DNA of 64,000 bases from Paenibacillus paridis (GCF_006345825.1 NZ_VCIX01000089.1:76587-140586); one strand, 5' to 3'. Positions 17,899 to 26,590 are shown, counted from the first letter of the stretch. Numbers and translations are program-made. Notes: generated from the sequence alone by a model not told the origin.

Positions 17899-18810
17899 GT
17901 GAGCACCAGTTATGAAGAAAATACGCTGGAAACGGTCAGCTACTTTCAGGATGATTGCGTTTCGCTTGAACTGCTTGTGGTTAAGCCTGTAGGCTGGCAA
18001 AGCACCGACCTGCGCTCGGCTGTGGTGTGGATACATGGCGGGGGCTGGGAACGCGGGGAGCCGGCGATGCTTCTTCCGCAGTGCCGTTATTTTGCCAAGC
18101 GGGGAGCCGTTTCCTTTAGTGTACAATATAGGCTTTTGACAGCTTTGCCCAAAGCAGAGGCTTCAGATGATTCGGAGATACCGAATCGAACGATAGTGGA
18201 TTGCCTGACAGATTGTAAAACAGCCCTGCGGTATATTCGCAGCCATGCGAAGGCATTTGGCATTCATACCGCCAGAATTGCTGTGGCAGGCGACTCGGCG
18301 GGCGGGTATCTTGCGGCAGGTCTTGGCATGCTGGATGAATTTGACCGCGAGGATGAGGATACGAGCATTTCTTCAAAGGCTGACTTGATCGTTATGTGCA
18401 GCGGAATCGTTGACTTGACGCGTAAATGGAAAAGCTATGTACCTTTTAATGGTGCTGCTGGTGATGCTGTAGAGGAACAAGAACAGGCAGAGCATACGAT
18501 TCATGATTGGAACAAGCGGCACGAGTATGCGAAGCGGCTGTCACCGTTATACCAAGCAGCAGTCGGCCAGCCTCCGATGCTTGTTATGCATGGGCTTGAG
18601 GACACAACGGTGGAACCAGTGGAAGCTGCACATTTTTATGATGCTTATGCTAAAGCCGGGAATGAGGCGGAGCTTGTCCTGCTTCCGAAGCTTCGCCATG
18701 CGTTCATTATTTATGGGTATTCGGCTACCGACGAGCAAGTGAAGACGGCGCTTGCCATCATGGATGATTTTTTAACATCTAAGCAATTTTTAGAGCCGCG
18801 TCAGCTATAA
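17899..18810 (+). CDS. Alpha/beta-hydrolase, probable carbohydrate esterase
   Basis: A 303-aa protein starting with a GTG at 17899; its AGGAGGG ribosome-binding site sits at the very end of the upstream lyase-like gene. The oxyanion motif HGGGW is at 46-50, the nucleophile elbow GDSAGG at 131-136 (Ser133), and the likely acid and base are Asp235 (HGLEDTTV) and His267 (LRHAF). The family (lipase/esterase, BD-FAE-like) includes acetyl-esterases that deacetylate xylan or pectin oligosaccharides. No signal peptide is seen, so it probably works on imported fragments together with the GH105 enzyme next door. Confidence 0.82.
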   Translation: MSTSYEENTLETVSYFQDDCVSLELLVVKPVGWQSTDLRSAVVWIHGGGWERGEPAMLLPQCRYFAKRGAVSFSVQYRLLTALPKAEASDDSEIPNRTIVDCLTDCKTALRYIRSHAKAFGIHTARIAVAGDSAGGYLAAGLGMLDEFDREDEDTSISSKADLIVMCSGIVDLTRKWKSYVPFNGAAGDAVEEQEQAEHTIHDWNKRHEYAKRLSPLYQAAVGQPPMLVMHGLEDTTVEPVEAAHFYDAYAKAGNEAELVLLPKLRHAFIIYGYSATDEQVKTALAIMDDFLTSKQFLEPRQL

Positions 18811-18837
18811 AAGAGGAATAGGAAAGGAGACAAAGCT

Positions 18838-19878
18838 GTGTCGAGAAGCCGGGAATGGATAACGAATCGCGTAATAGACGCGACGCTTGGCATGCCGCTG
18901 CTGGAATGGAATTGGAGCGAGGGCGTGGCGCTGTATGGATTGACGGGGATCTGGAAGCGGAATAAACAGGATGAGAGGCTCATACAGTGGATTGAAAAAT
19001 GGATGGATCAGCAGCTCGCGAAGGGAAACGTCTTTGACACGATTAATGCTACGGCCCCATGTTTTGCCCTGCTGGAGCTAAACGAGGGCAGAAGCAAACC
19101 GGAATACAAGCAAATGATTGAAGCTCGGATTGATTTTTTATTGAATAGAGCGATCCGGCTGAGGAACGGAGCATACGAGCATACCTTAATCGAAACAACG
19201 TTTGGAGGGCAAATGTGGATCGACACGTTGTTTATGGCCGGTTTGTTTCTGGCGAAGGCCGGTCTTGCGCTGGGCAGACCGGAAGCGGTCGAAGAGGGAA
19301 TCCGGCAGTTTAGGATTCACGCTGAGCATTTGCAGCAGGAGAACGGGCTTTATTTTCACGGCTGGGATGAGGGCTTGAAGAGGACGATTGGCTGCCAGTG
19401 GGCGCGCGGTAACGCATGGGCCGCAATTGTGGCCGTTGAATTGCTGGAGATGCTCCCGGTGCAGCATGAAGCGCGCGATCCTATTTCTAAAGCGCTGCAC
19501 AAGCAATTAATCGGATTAAAGCAAACGCAGGATATGTCTGGCTTATGGACGACGGTGATGACAGAGCCAGCGACTTACTTGGAGACGTCCGCGGCTGCCG
19601 GCATCGGCTTTGCCACGGCCAAAGGCATCCGGCTAGGGCTTATCCCAGCCGAGTTCTCGGAGATGGGGAATGCTGCGATGCGCAGCGTCTTGGCATTTGT
19701 CGATTGGAACGGTGCGTTAAAAGGCGTATCCGCAGGCACTGCCGTACAGAAGCATCCGGGTGAATACCATGTCATTGCCCAAGACAGGATGGAAGGTTAC
19801 GGCCAGGGCTTGCTCCTCATGATGCTCTCGGAGTTGAATCATGCCCATCAAGAAGGAGGGGATAGCAATGACGAATAA
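18838..19878 (+). CDS. GH105 unsaturated glycuronyl/rhamnogalacturonyl hydrolase
   Basis: A 346-aa (alpha/alpha)6-barrel enzyme of the YteR/YesR type, starting with a GTG at 18838 after GGAAAGGAG. Motifs: LYGLTGIWKRN near 35, TINATAPCFALLEL near 68-81, GGQMWIDTLFM with the likely catalytic Asp129, and GCQWARGNAWAA. The family removes the 4,5-unsaturated uronic acid that lyases leave at the non-reducing end. Its presence indicates that this locus handles lyase products, most likely rhamnogalacturonan or a related glycan. The gene overlaps the next one by 11 bp. Confidence 0.85.
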   Translation: MSRSREWITNRVIDATLGMPLLEWNWSEGVALYGLTGIWKRNKQDERLIQWIEKWMDQQLAKGNVFDTINATAPCFALLELNEGRSKPEYKQMIEARIDFLLNRAIRLRNGAYEHTLIETTFGGQMWIDTLFMAGLFLAKAGLALGRPEAVEEGIRQFRIHAEHLQQENGLYFHGWDEGLKRTIGCQWARGNAWAAIVAVELLEMLPVQHEARDPISKALHKQLIGLKQTQDMSGLWTTVMTEPATYLETSAAAGIGFATAKGIRLGLIPAEFSEMGNAAMRSVLAFVDWNGALKGVSAGTAVQKHPGEYHVIAQDRMEGYGQGLLLMMLSELNHAHQEGGDSNDE

Positions 19879-21274
19879 CCAACAACATGTCGTGACATTG
19901 CCACCGCAGCAGCTCTTTGTCAGTTATACGCCAGATGTCGTCGTTGTGGGAGGAGGAGCATCCGGGATTGCCGCCGCCATCGCGGCAGCCCGAAACGGAG
20001 CAGATACGCTGCTTATCGAGCAAAGGGGCTATTTGGGCGGAATGGGGACGGCGGCGCTGGTGCCTGCTTTTTGCCCCTATACCGATGGGGAGAAGCCAGT
20101 TATACGGGGCATTGGGCTTGAGCTGCTTGAGAAAATGAAGCAGGCAGCAGGTGAGGGCTTCCTGGCTCGCTATAAGGATCAGCTGGATTGGGTGCCAATC
20201 GATGTGGAAACGCTGAAGCTGGTCTACGACGAGGAAGTGCAAGCTAGCGGAGCGAAGCTGTTGTTCCATACGGTGGCCGATCAAGTGCTGCTGGATGGGG
20301 ACCGCATAAGCGGCCTTGTCATTAGCAATAAATCGGGTCGATCGGTTGTGCAAGCCAAGCTGTACATTGATGCTTCGGGAGACGCGGATCTTGCTGCGCT
20401 GGCAGGCGTTCCCTTTCAGTCGGGAGGCGAGCAGGGCGAGCTCCAGCCCGGAACGATGTGTTATGTGGTGACGGGAGCGGATCAGGCGCGATTTCACCAA
20501 TTTTTGCAGGTTTCGGGTCAGGCTCCCTCACTCGAGAACAGCGTTATGGAGGCGCAACGAAACGGCGATTTGCCTGACGGACGGAAAAAAATTTCCGGAC
20601 TCGCCTGGATTACGGAAACGACGGTTGGCTTCAATTTTGGCCATGTCTTTGGGATAGACGGTACGAAAGCAGAGGATTTAACCCGCGCTGCGATGGAAGG
20701 GCGCAGATTGATTAAGGAGCAAATCCAATTTTTACGCAAGTATGTACCGGGCTTTGAGCATATTCATCTTGTTCACTCAGGCGATCAGATCGGCATTCGC
20801 GAAACAAGAAGAATTCAAGGCGACTATCGGCTGGTTGTCGATGATTTTATGACCATGCGTTCATTCGAGGACGATATTGCGCGCAATGCCTATTTTATCG
20901 ACATTCATTTGGCCAACGCCAGCACGACGATGCAGGTAAAGCATTTGCCGCGCGGCAAATCGCATGGCGTTCCGTATCGGTGCATGCTGCCGCAAGGAAA
21001 ATCAAACCTTATCGTCGCGGGCCGGTCGGTATCGTCTGATCGCGCGGTTCAAGGCTCGCTTCGCGTCATGCCGAACTGCTTTGCCATGGGGCAAGCGGCG
21101 GGGGTAGCAGCAGCCATAGCTTCCTTAGCAGGCAGCGGATTTCGTGCGGTCCCGATCCGTGAGCTGCAGCGGAAGCTGATCGATCAGGGAGCGTGGCTTG
21201 GCGAGCATCCTGGCATCGCGGAAGCTGCGGAAGCCGAGGCCGTAAGCGCGATTGTTTTTGATACCGAAAATTAA
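19868..21274 (+). CDS. FAD-dependent oxidoreductase
   Basis: A 468-aa protein when started at the ATG at 19868 (MTNNQQ), which has AAGGAGGGG upstream; the frame is open to 19841. The FAD Rossmann motif is VVVVGGGASGIAAAIAAARN near the N-terminus with the acidic LLIEQ at the end of the second strand, followed by GYLGGMGT. The C-terminal FAD-binding region (GRSVSSDRAVQGSLRVMPNC FAMGQAAG pattern) marks the PF12831-type family, which often sits in sugar-degradation loci. Its substrate is unknown; a sugar or sugar acid is plausible. It is the last gene of the operon and overlaps the GH105 gene. Confidence 0.78.
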   Translation: MTNNQQHVVTLPPQQLFVSYTPDVVVVGGGASGIAAAIAAARNGADTLLIEQRGYLGGMGTAALVPAFCPYTDGEKPVIRGIGLELLEKMKQAAGEGFLARYKDQLDWVPIDVETLKLVYDEEVQASGAKLLFHTVADQVLLDGDRISGLVISNKSGRSVVQAKLYIDASGDADLAALAGVPFQSGGEQGELQPGTMCYVVTGADQARFHQFLQVSGQAPSLENSVMEAQRNGDLPDGRKKISGLAWITETTVGFNFGHVFGIDGTKAEDLTRAAMEGRRLIKEQIQFLRKYVPGFEHIHLVHSGDQIGIRETRRIQGDYRLVVDDFMTMRSFEDDIARNAYFIDIHLANASTTMQVKHLPRGKSHGVPYRCMLPQGKSNLIVAGRSVSSDRAVQGSLRVMPNCFAMGQAAGVAAAIASLAGSGFRAVPIRELQRKLIDQGAWLGEHPGIAEAAEAEAVSAIVFDTEN

Positions 21275-21387
21275 AATAGCGAGCAGCGAAGGCCTGTAAA
21301 TGGAATAAGAATCAAGTCCTATATCGCTGTTTCGAAAAAGAGGACGCTAAGGACCGCACATCCTATCGTATCAAAAAACTTATAAAA

Positions 21388-21425
21388 GAAGGCGGTAGGA
21401 CTTATGTCTTACACGCCTTTTTTTG
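21388..21425 (+). terminator. Terminator ending the polysaccharide operon
   Basis: An imperfect AAGGCGGTAGGAC/GTCTTACACGCCTT hairpin followed by TTTTTT, about 115 bp after the oxidoreductase stop. Confidence 0.7.
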
Positions 21426-21511
21426 GTTGTTTGGGAGCTTGCTTCCGTCACCTTTTTTAGGTACATTCAGTGTAATTAAGGATTTGTCCAAAGAAAGGAA
21501 AGGTGTCTACG

Positions 21512-23062
21512 ATGACGATTTCTATCTATTTGAACGAGATTCTGACTCTGCTGAAAGATAAGCTTCCGCAATTGGAGGCATCCTTACAGGGACCTGCCAG
21601 TGAAGCGGATATTGCTCGTGTAGAGTCTATGCTTGGCATCCAGCTTCCGCAGGAGCTGCGTGAGCTATATTTGCTTCATAACGGCGAGGATCGAATGGGC
21701 CCGGGACTGTTTTTTGGCTTGCGCTTTCTGAGCTTGGAGGAATTAGCGGCCGAGTGGCAGGTATGGGCGGATTTGGAGGAGGAGTATGGGGAGGAAGATA
21801 ACCATTATTCCGTTCCGCTTGGCTGGATCAAGGAAAGATATATCAACCGCGGCTGGCTGCCCATTAGCGAGGATGGCGGGGGTAACCACCTTGGAATCGA
21901 TATGGCACCAGCCGAACAGGGGATCGCGGGTCAGGTCATTAACTTTGGCCGCGACGAAGAAACCAAATACGTCATTGCACATCAGCTTTCGGACATGCTG
22001 CGTTTCATTCGGGATACGGTAAAAGAAGGCGGGTTCAAAGTTAACGATGAGGAGGAATGGGTGTATTGGATGTACGGCGAAGAGGGAGCGGGACACTTTC
22101 TGGACGCGGTCCGCTCCCTAGCCTTGCCGCTGTATCATGCCCATCTGCGGGAAATACCCGAAGCGGGCCAGATGGAGCAGTGGGAGCAAGCGCTGGATGA
22201 TGGCTGGAGAGCTCTCATTGCCCAAAAAGCCGCGTCCTTGGATGCATTCTTAAAGGCGAAGCAGCTGTATTTGATTAGGGAAGGCCTATCGGATGCAGCT
22301 CCGCTTGGGCAGTGCAAGGAGCTGCGAGAGCTGGTATTGAGCGGTAACGAATTGGTGGATATTTCCCCTTTAAGCGGCTGCGTGCAGCTAAAAAAACTAT
22401 ATTTGAACGGCAACCCTGTTGCGGATATTAAACCGCTTGCCGGTTTGGCGCATTTGCAGCAGCTCTTCTTGGCTAAAACCAACGTCACAGAGCTTTCGCC
22501 TCTCTTGGATCTGCCGAGCTTAAAGGAGCTGGGCCTGGAGAATACGCGGGTGATCGATTACGCTCCGCTGGTGCAGGTGAAGAGCCTTCGTTCCTTGTCA
22601 CTGTCCGACCTAAATGCGGAGCAGCTTCGCTCCTTGTCGCAATTAAAACAATTGCGCGAGCTGGAGCTGGATGGCGCAGACGAGGAAGCCCTTGCCGGCA
22701 TCTCGGCTTTGGGAGAGCTTAGCGGCTTGAAGTCCTTGCATCTGAAAAATATGGCTTTGGCCGACCTGCGTTTTCTGTCAGGCTATCGGAAGCTGGAAAA
22801 GCTGAAGCTGGAGCAGGTGGCGGCAAAGGATATCTCTGCCCTAGCGGAGCTTCCCGAATTGAAATCATTGGAGCTTAACGGCAGTGACGATATCGGAAAT
22901 TTAGCGATCGTAGCTAATTCTGCTTCGTTGAAGAAATTCACGGGCTCCTTCGCACAGTTTGATTTGCTCAAGGAACGCTTTAAGCAACAGGTCGATTTCT
23001 CAAGCATGATCGGCCATATGACAGATGAAGAAAACGAAAGATGGCATAGCTTTATTCGGTGA
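21512..23062 (+). CDS. SMI1/KNR4-domain protein with leucine-rich repeats
   Basis: A 516-aa protein. The ATG at 21512 is preferred because GGAAAGG lies 8 bases upstream; the GTG at 21503 overlaps that site. Residues about 1-170 show the SMI1/KNR4 (SUKH) pattern (EADIARVESMLGIQLPQELRELY...NGED, and WLPISEDGGGNHLGIDM). Residues about 260-490 form 9-10 leucine-rich repeats of the internalin type (LRELVLSGNELVDISPLSGC, LKKLYLNGNPVADIKPLAG). SUKH domains are common immunity proteins of polymorphic toxins. The LRR half suggests a protein-binding surface. It is cytoplasmic and a single gene. Confidence 0.8.
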   Translation: MTISIYLNEILTLLKDKLPQLEASLQGPASEADIARVESMLGIQLPQELRELYLLHNGEDRMGPGLFFGLRFLSLEELAAEWQVWADLEEEYGEEDNHYSVPLGWIKERYINRGWLPISEDGGGNHLGIDMAPAEQGIAGQVINFGRDEETKYVIAHQLSDMLRFIRDTVKEGGFKVNDEEEWVYWMYGEEGAGHFLDAVRSLALPLYHAHLREIPEAGQMEQWEQALDDGWRALIAQKAASLDAFLKAKQLYLIREGLSDAAPLGQCKELRELVLSGNELVDISPLSGCVQLKKLYLNGNPVADIKPLAGLAHLQQLFLAKTNVTELSPLLDLPSLKELGLENTRVIDYAPLVQVKSLRSLSLSDLNAEQLRSLSQLKQLRELELDGADEEALAGISALGELSGLKSLHLKNMALADLRFLSGYRKLEKLKLEQVAAKDISALAELPELKSLELNGSDDIGNLAIVANSASLKKFTGSFAQFDLLKERFKQQVDFSSMIGHMTDEENERWHSFIR

Positions 23063-23163
23063 TGAGAATGGGCGAACCTCAAGCTGGCTCCGCAAAAGGT
23101 ATTGCAGCAACAAGCACTTTTATGTTATTTTTATAGGAATGAATGTAAAGGGAGGTGAAGTAG

Positions 23164-23307
23164 GTGAATCACGAAATGGTCAATAACCGTATTAGCCGGC
23201 TGCCGATTGCTATGGCTGGCATTGTTCATGCATTTTCCGCGAACGGGATCAGTCTGTCCAATGAAGCTCATACGATTAAACCATTCGCGAGAAGACGCCT
23301 ACTTTAA
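23164..23307 (+). CDS. 47-aa leader ORF upstream of ABC-F gene
   Basis: A 47-codon ORF starting with a GTG at 23164 after the strong site GGGAGGTGAAGTAG. It ends in a basic run (KPFARRRLL). Twenty-seven bases after its stop lies an intrinsic terminator, and the next plus-strand gene is the ABC-F protein. This order (short ORF, terminator, ABC-F gene) is the layout of ribosome-sensing attenuators of antibiotic-resistance ABC-F genes. It could equally be an independent small protein. Confidence 0.5.
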   Translation: MNHEMVNNRISRLPIAMAGIVHAFSANGISLSNEAHTIKPFARRRLL

Positions 23308-23333
23308 CCGCTACGGATTGCTGGATCATCCGA

Positions 23334-23369
23334 AGGGCCGCAGGCTTTATTGCTGCGGCTCTTTTTTTG
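23334..23369 (+). terminator. Terminator/attenuator before ABC-F gene
   Basis: A GGGCCGCAG/CTGCGGCTC hairpin followed by a run of seven T. It functions only for the plus strand, as no U-run exists in the other direction. Confidence 0.8.
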
Positions 23370-23496
23370 CATAGAAAAACACGGGCCATGAGTCGATTGC
23401 GCCTGTTTTTCTATCATCAAGCCACACGAATGATATGCCGCTGTACGCGGCAACGCTCGTATGCGTACGCGTATCAAAGTTAGGGTCTTCATCCAT
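23347..23496 (-). CDS. Possible 49-aa protein, divergent from ABC-F
   Basis: A minus-strand ORF from the ATG at 23496 (MDEDPNFDTRTHTSV...) with AGGAG 7 bases upstream. The composition looks protein-like. Against it, its last codons run through the plus-strand terminator and a second hairpin (23371-23414), so the codon pattern may be incidental. Its ribosome-binding site is the same 11-bp palindrome AGGAGGCTCCT that serves the ABC-F gene on the other strand. Confidence 0.35.
   Translation of the reverse strand: MDEDPNFDTRTHTSVAAYSGISFVWLDDRKTGAIDSWPVFFYAKKEPQQ
23371..23414 (+). promoter_or_regulatory. Second hairpin in ABC-F leader
   Basis: ATAGAAAAACA at 23371 pairs with TGTTTTTCTAT ending at 23414 (11 bp, extended by GG/CC with a bulge). 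Together with the terminator and the GCCGC/GCGGC hairpin at about 23438-23452 it makes the ABC-F 5' region strongly structured. Confidence 0.5.
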
Positions 23497-23511
23497 CAGG
23501 AGGCTCCTCTT

Positions 23512-25449
23512 ATGATTATTGTTAATATACAGGATATTAAGAAATACCACGCAGCCCATCTCTTGTTTGACGGTCTTACCATGCAAATCCACACAGGGGA
23601 GAGGATCGGTCTGATCGGCCGCAACGGGAGCGGCAAATCAAGCTTGCTTCGCCTTATCGCCGGCGAAGAGAAAGTAGACGAAGGGTTGCTGACCGTTCAG
23701 AAGGATCTGGAGATCGGCTACCTTCCGCAAATTCCGGCCGCCTTCGATGAGCTGACGGTTTATAGTGTTCTGGCTTATGGCTTTCAGGAGCTAATGGCCT
23801 GCAAGCAGCAAATGGAAGTGATGGAGCAGCGGATGTCGAGTCCGGACATGTCAGCCGATTCTATCGCTTTGGAGCGCTTGCTGGGCGCCTACTCCCTTTT
23901 ACAAAATAAATTCGAGCAAAGCGGCGGCTACGAAATGGATGCCGCGATCGATCAGGTAGCAACAGGCCTGCAAATCAATCGTTCCTATTATGCGCGCAGC
24001 TTCAGCAGCCTCTCTGGCGGAGAGAAAACAAGGATTGCGCTGGCATCGCAGCTCATCGGGCGACCCGCCTTGCTGCTGCTTGACGAGCCGACTAACCATT
24101 TGGATTTAAAGGGCCTTGACTGGCTGGAGAAGTTTCTCCTCCAATACGAAGGCACCTGCGTCATCGTATCGCATGACCGTTATTTTCTTGATCGCGTCAG
24201 CTCGAAGACCATTGAGCTAGAGGATGGAGCCGCATATACGTTCCATACGAATTACAGCGGATATGTGAAGGAGAAGGAGGAGCTTCTTCTTCAGCAATTC
24301 GCCCAGTTTCAAGAGCAGCAGAAGCAGCTCAAGAAGATGAGAGAAACAATCAAGCAGTTGGAAGAGTGGGGGCGGATTGGCGGAAACGAGAAGTTTTTCA
24401 AGCGGGCCGCTTCCATCCGCAGGGCGATGGAGAAGCTGGAGCTGTTAAAGCGTCCCATTCTTGACCGAAGGACTGCCGGATTCGAGCTGAGCCAGGAGGA
24501 GCGTTCAGGCCGAATTGCGATCACCTTTCAAGGCGTTAATAAGCGCTTCGGCGGCCGGGATATTTTGAAGGATGCCGAAGGCACCGTGTTTTATGGAGAG
24601 AAGGTCGCGCTGCTGGGTGACAATGGATCAGGGAAAACAACCCTGTTCAAGCTGCTGCTCGGACAGCTGCAGCCGGATGGGGGAGAACTGGTTCATGGCG
24701 CGCGCCTGAGCATCGGATATTTGGCCCAGGAGGAGCAAATACCGGATCCGCAGCAGTCGGTACTCGATTTCTTCCGAACGGAGGGAGCTCTTGAGGAAGG
24801 CGAGGCGAGGAAGGCCTTGGCGGTTTATTTGTTTTATGGCGCTGCGGTATTCAAGCCGCTGCAATCCCTCTCGGGAGGGGAATGGTCGCGTTTGCGCCTA
24901 GCGCTGCTCATTCGAAGGAAACCGAATTTGCTGCTGCTGGATGAACCGACAAACCACCTGGATGTTAGCTCGCGCGAAGCGCTGGAGGAGGCGCTGGAGC
25001 AGTTCGAAGGCACGGTACTGGCTATTTCGCATGACCGTTATTTTATTAATCGGCTTGCAGCGCGGGTGTGGGAGCTAAGGAACGGAACGCTTTATACCTA
25101 TTTAGGCAATTACGATGATTACAAAGCGAAAGCGATAAATGCGCAAATTACGTTGCCGAGCGCTTCGCCGATTGCCAGTCCGCGCGAGCTTCGGGAGCAG
25201 AAGCCCAAGCCATATGCCAAGTCGAAGGGACCGACGATCAGGGAACCGGAAAAGTCCCGTACACCGGCTCAACTAGAAAGCGAAATCGCTTTGCTGGAGG
25301 CAGAGTTAGCGGTTTCGGGCAAGCAGATCGAGCAGGCGGCGGCAGAGGGGGATAATGAATGGCTAACAGAGCTATGGAGCGCGAACGAGCAGCTGCAGCA
25401 GCAGCTCAATGGGGTGCTCGAGCTATGGCTTGAATTATCTGAAAGTTAA
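23512..25449 (+). CDS. ABC-F family ATPase, probable ribosome-protection protein
   Basis: A 645-aa soluble protein with two ABC domains and no membrane segments. The start ATG at 23512 follows AGGAGG; the frame is open to 23461 without a better site. Domain 1 has Walker A GRNGSGKS (36-43), signature LSGGEKT and Walker B LLLLDEPTNHLD. A basic coiled linker follows (about 265-330), then domain 2 with GDNGSGKTT, LSGGEWSRL and a second LLLLDEPTNHLD. A proline/lysine-rich stretch and a C-terminal coiled segment close it. ABC-F proteins bind the ribosomal E site; many protect against macrolides, lincosamides or pleuromutilins, others are housekeeping. The structured leader with a small ORF favours the antibiotic-responsive kind. 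Confidence 0.88.
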   Translation: MIIVNIQDIKKYHAAHLLFDGLTMQIHTGERIGLIGRNGSGKSSLLRLIAGEEKVDEGLLTVQKDLEIGYLPQIPAAFDELTVYSVLAYGFQELMACKQQMEVMEQRMSSPDMSADSIALERLLGAYSLLQNKFEQSGGYEMDAAIDQVATGLQINRSYYARSFSSLSGGEKTRIALASQLIGRPALLLLDEPTNHLDLKGLDWLEKFLLQYEGTCVIVSHDRYFLDRVSSKTIELEDGAAYTFHTNYSGYVKEKEELLLQQFAQFQEQQKQLKKMRETIKQLEEWGRIGGNEKFFKRAASIRRAMEKLELLKRPILDRRTAGFELSQEERSGRIAITFQGVNKRFGGRDILKDAEGTVFYGEKVALLGDNGSGKTTLFKLLLGQLQPDGGELVHGARLSIGYLAQEEQIPDPQQSVLDFFRTEGALEEGEARKALAVYLFYGAAVFKPLQSLSGGEWSRLRLALLIRRKPNLLLLDEPTNHLDVSSREALEEALEQFEGTVLAISHDRYFINRLAARVWELRNGTLYTYLGNYDDYKAKAINAQITLPSASPIASPRELREQKPKPYAKSKGPTIREPEKSRTPAQLESEIALLEAELAVSGKQIEQAAAEGDNEWLTELWSANEQLQQQLNGVLELWLELSES

Positions 25450-25519
25450 TAGTGGGTTTCTCTATTAAATATAGTAATTTCTTATATAATCGCTTACTTC
25501 CTGATTAAGTTATGGTAAA

Positions 25520-25540
25520 CTAAATGTTGGAAACATTTAG
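25520..25540 (+). promoter_or_regulatory. Perfect inverted repeat in HD-GYP leader
   Basis: CTAAATGTT-GGA-AACATTTAG is a perfect 9-bp inverted repeat ending 17 bp before the HD-GYP start codon and just upstream of its ribosome-binding site. It could be an operator near the transcription start or a short mRNA hairpin. Confidence 0.5.
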
Positions 25541-25557
25541 TGCGAGGGAGTGGAACG

Positions 25558-26574
25558 ATGGAGCAGTTGATTGGCAAAAGGATGAAGCATGATATTTTGA
25601 ACGCATATGGCGTTACCATTGTTCCGGCTGACTCTGTCCTCACCCGTGAGTCCGTAAACATACTAATTAACCATCGGATAGATTTGTATTCTCTCTCTCT
25701 TGCGGAGGATCAGAAGCCTGTCGCGGAAAATAGCATTCAACTGGGCGAACTGGTGCAGCAGACGGTTACGATATCAAAGGAACTGTTCGAATCGATCTTG
25801 GTATCCAGAAAGGTTCCGTTGATGGAGATTCGTAACGAAGTGCTGCCTGCCATATTGCAGCTCTCCAAAAATCCCGATATCTTCGAGTTGTTTGAGGCGG
25901 TGAAGGCGAAGGACGATTACGTGTACCAGCACAACGTTGGCGTTGGCGTCATTTCCACGCTCATCGGAAGATGGATGAACCTCGACGACTCTGAGCTGTC
26001 GATCTTGTCCTTGGCAGCAACGCTGCACGATGTGGGCAAAATCAAGCTTCCGCTTGAGGTTCTCAACAAACCGGGCAAGCTTAGCGAGGTGGAGTTCCAA
26101 TTAATCAAGAAACATACGATTTTGGGCTACGAGCTGCTTAAAGGAACGACCGGGCTGAGCATGCGAATTGCCCGGGTGGCGCTTCAGCATCACGAACGTG
26201 TCGATGGCAAGGGCTATCCGCTTGGCTTGAAAAAAGAAAATATAGACGTCTTCAGCTCGATTGTAGCGGTAGCCGATATTTTTCATGCGATGTCGTCGAG
26301 ACGCCCTTATCATGAGCCTCTATCCTTCCATGAAATTGTTAGCCAAATGAGTCAAGGACGGTTCGGGGCGCTGGACCCGCATATCATCTCTTTATTTATC
26401 GAAAATATGATGAAGCGGCTAGTAGGCAAGCAAGTGCTGCTTACGGATGGGCGGGAAGGCGAGGTTGTTTATATCAATCCGCATAATATCGAGACGCCTC
26501 TCATTAAGCTGGCCGACTATTTCCTCGATTTAAGCTTGGAGCGGGATATTCACATCAAATCCATCATTGCTTAA
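25558..26574 (+). CDS. HD-GYP domain protein (probable cyclic-di-GMP phosphodiesterase)
   Basis: A 338-aa soluble protein; the ATG at 25558 follows GAGGGAGTGG, and the upstream in-frame GTG (25540) is inside the inverted repeat. The HD-GYP domain spans about 115-290, with HD at 157-158 (LHDVGKIKLP), HH at 211-212 and GYP at 219-221 (HHERVDGKGYP). The family hydrolyses cyclic di-GMP and so affects motility and biofilm formation. The N-terminal ~110 residues are a non-catalytic region. A C-terminal segment follows the HD-GYP core. It is a monocistronic unit with a terminator at 26591-26629. Confidence 0.88.
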   Translation: MEQLIGKRMKHDILNAYGVTIVPADSVLTRESVNILINHRIDLYSLSLAEDQKPVAENSIQLGELVQQTVTISKELFESILVSRKVPLMEIRNEVLPAILQLSKNPDIFELFEAVKAKDDYVYQHNVGVGVISTLIGRWMNLDDSELSILSLAATLHDVGKIKLPLEVLNKPGKLSEVEFQLIKKHTILGYELLKGTTGLSMRIARVALQHHERVDGKGYPLGLKKENIDVFSSIVAVADIFHAMSSRRPYHEPLSFHEIVSQMSQGRFGALDPHIISLFIENMMKRLVGKQVLLTDGREGEVVYINPHNIETPLIKLADYFLDLSLERDIHIKSIIA

Positions 26575-26590
26575 CATAAATGCTACAAAG

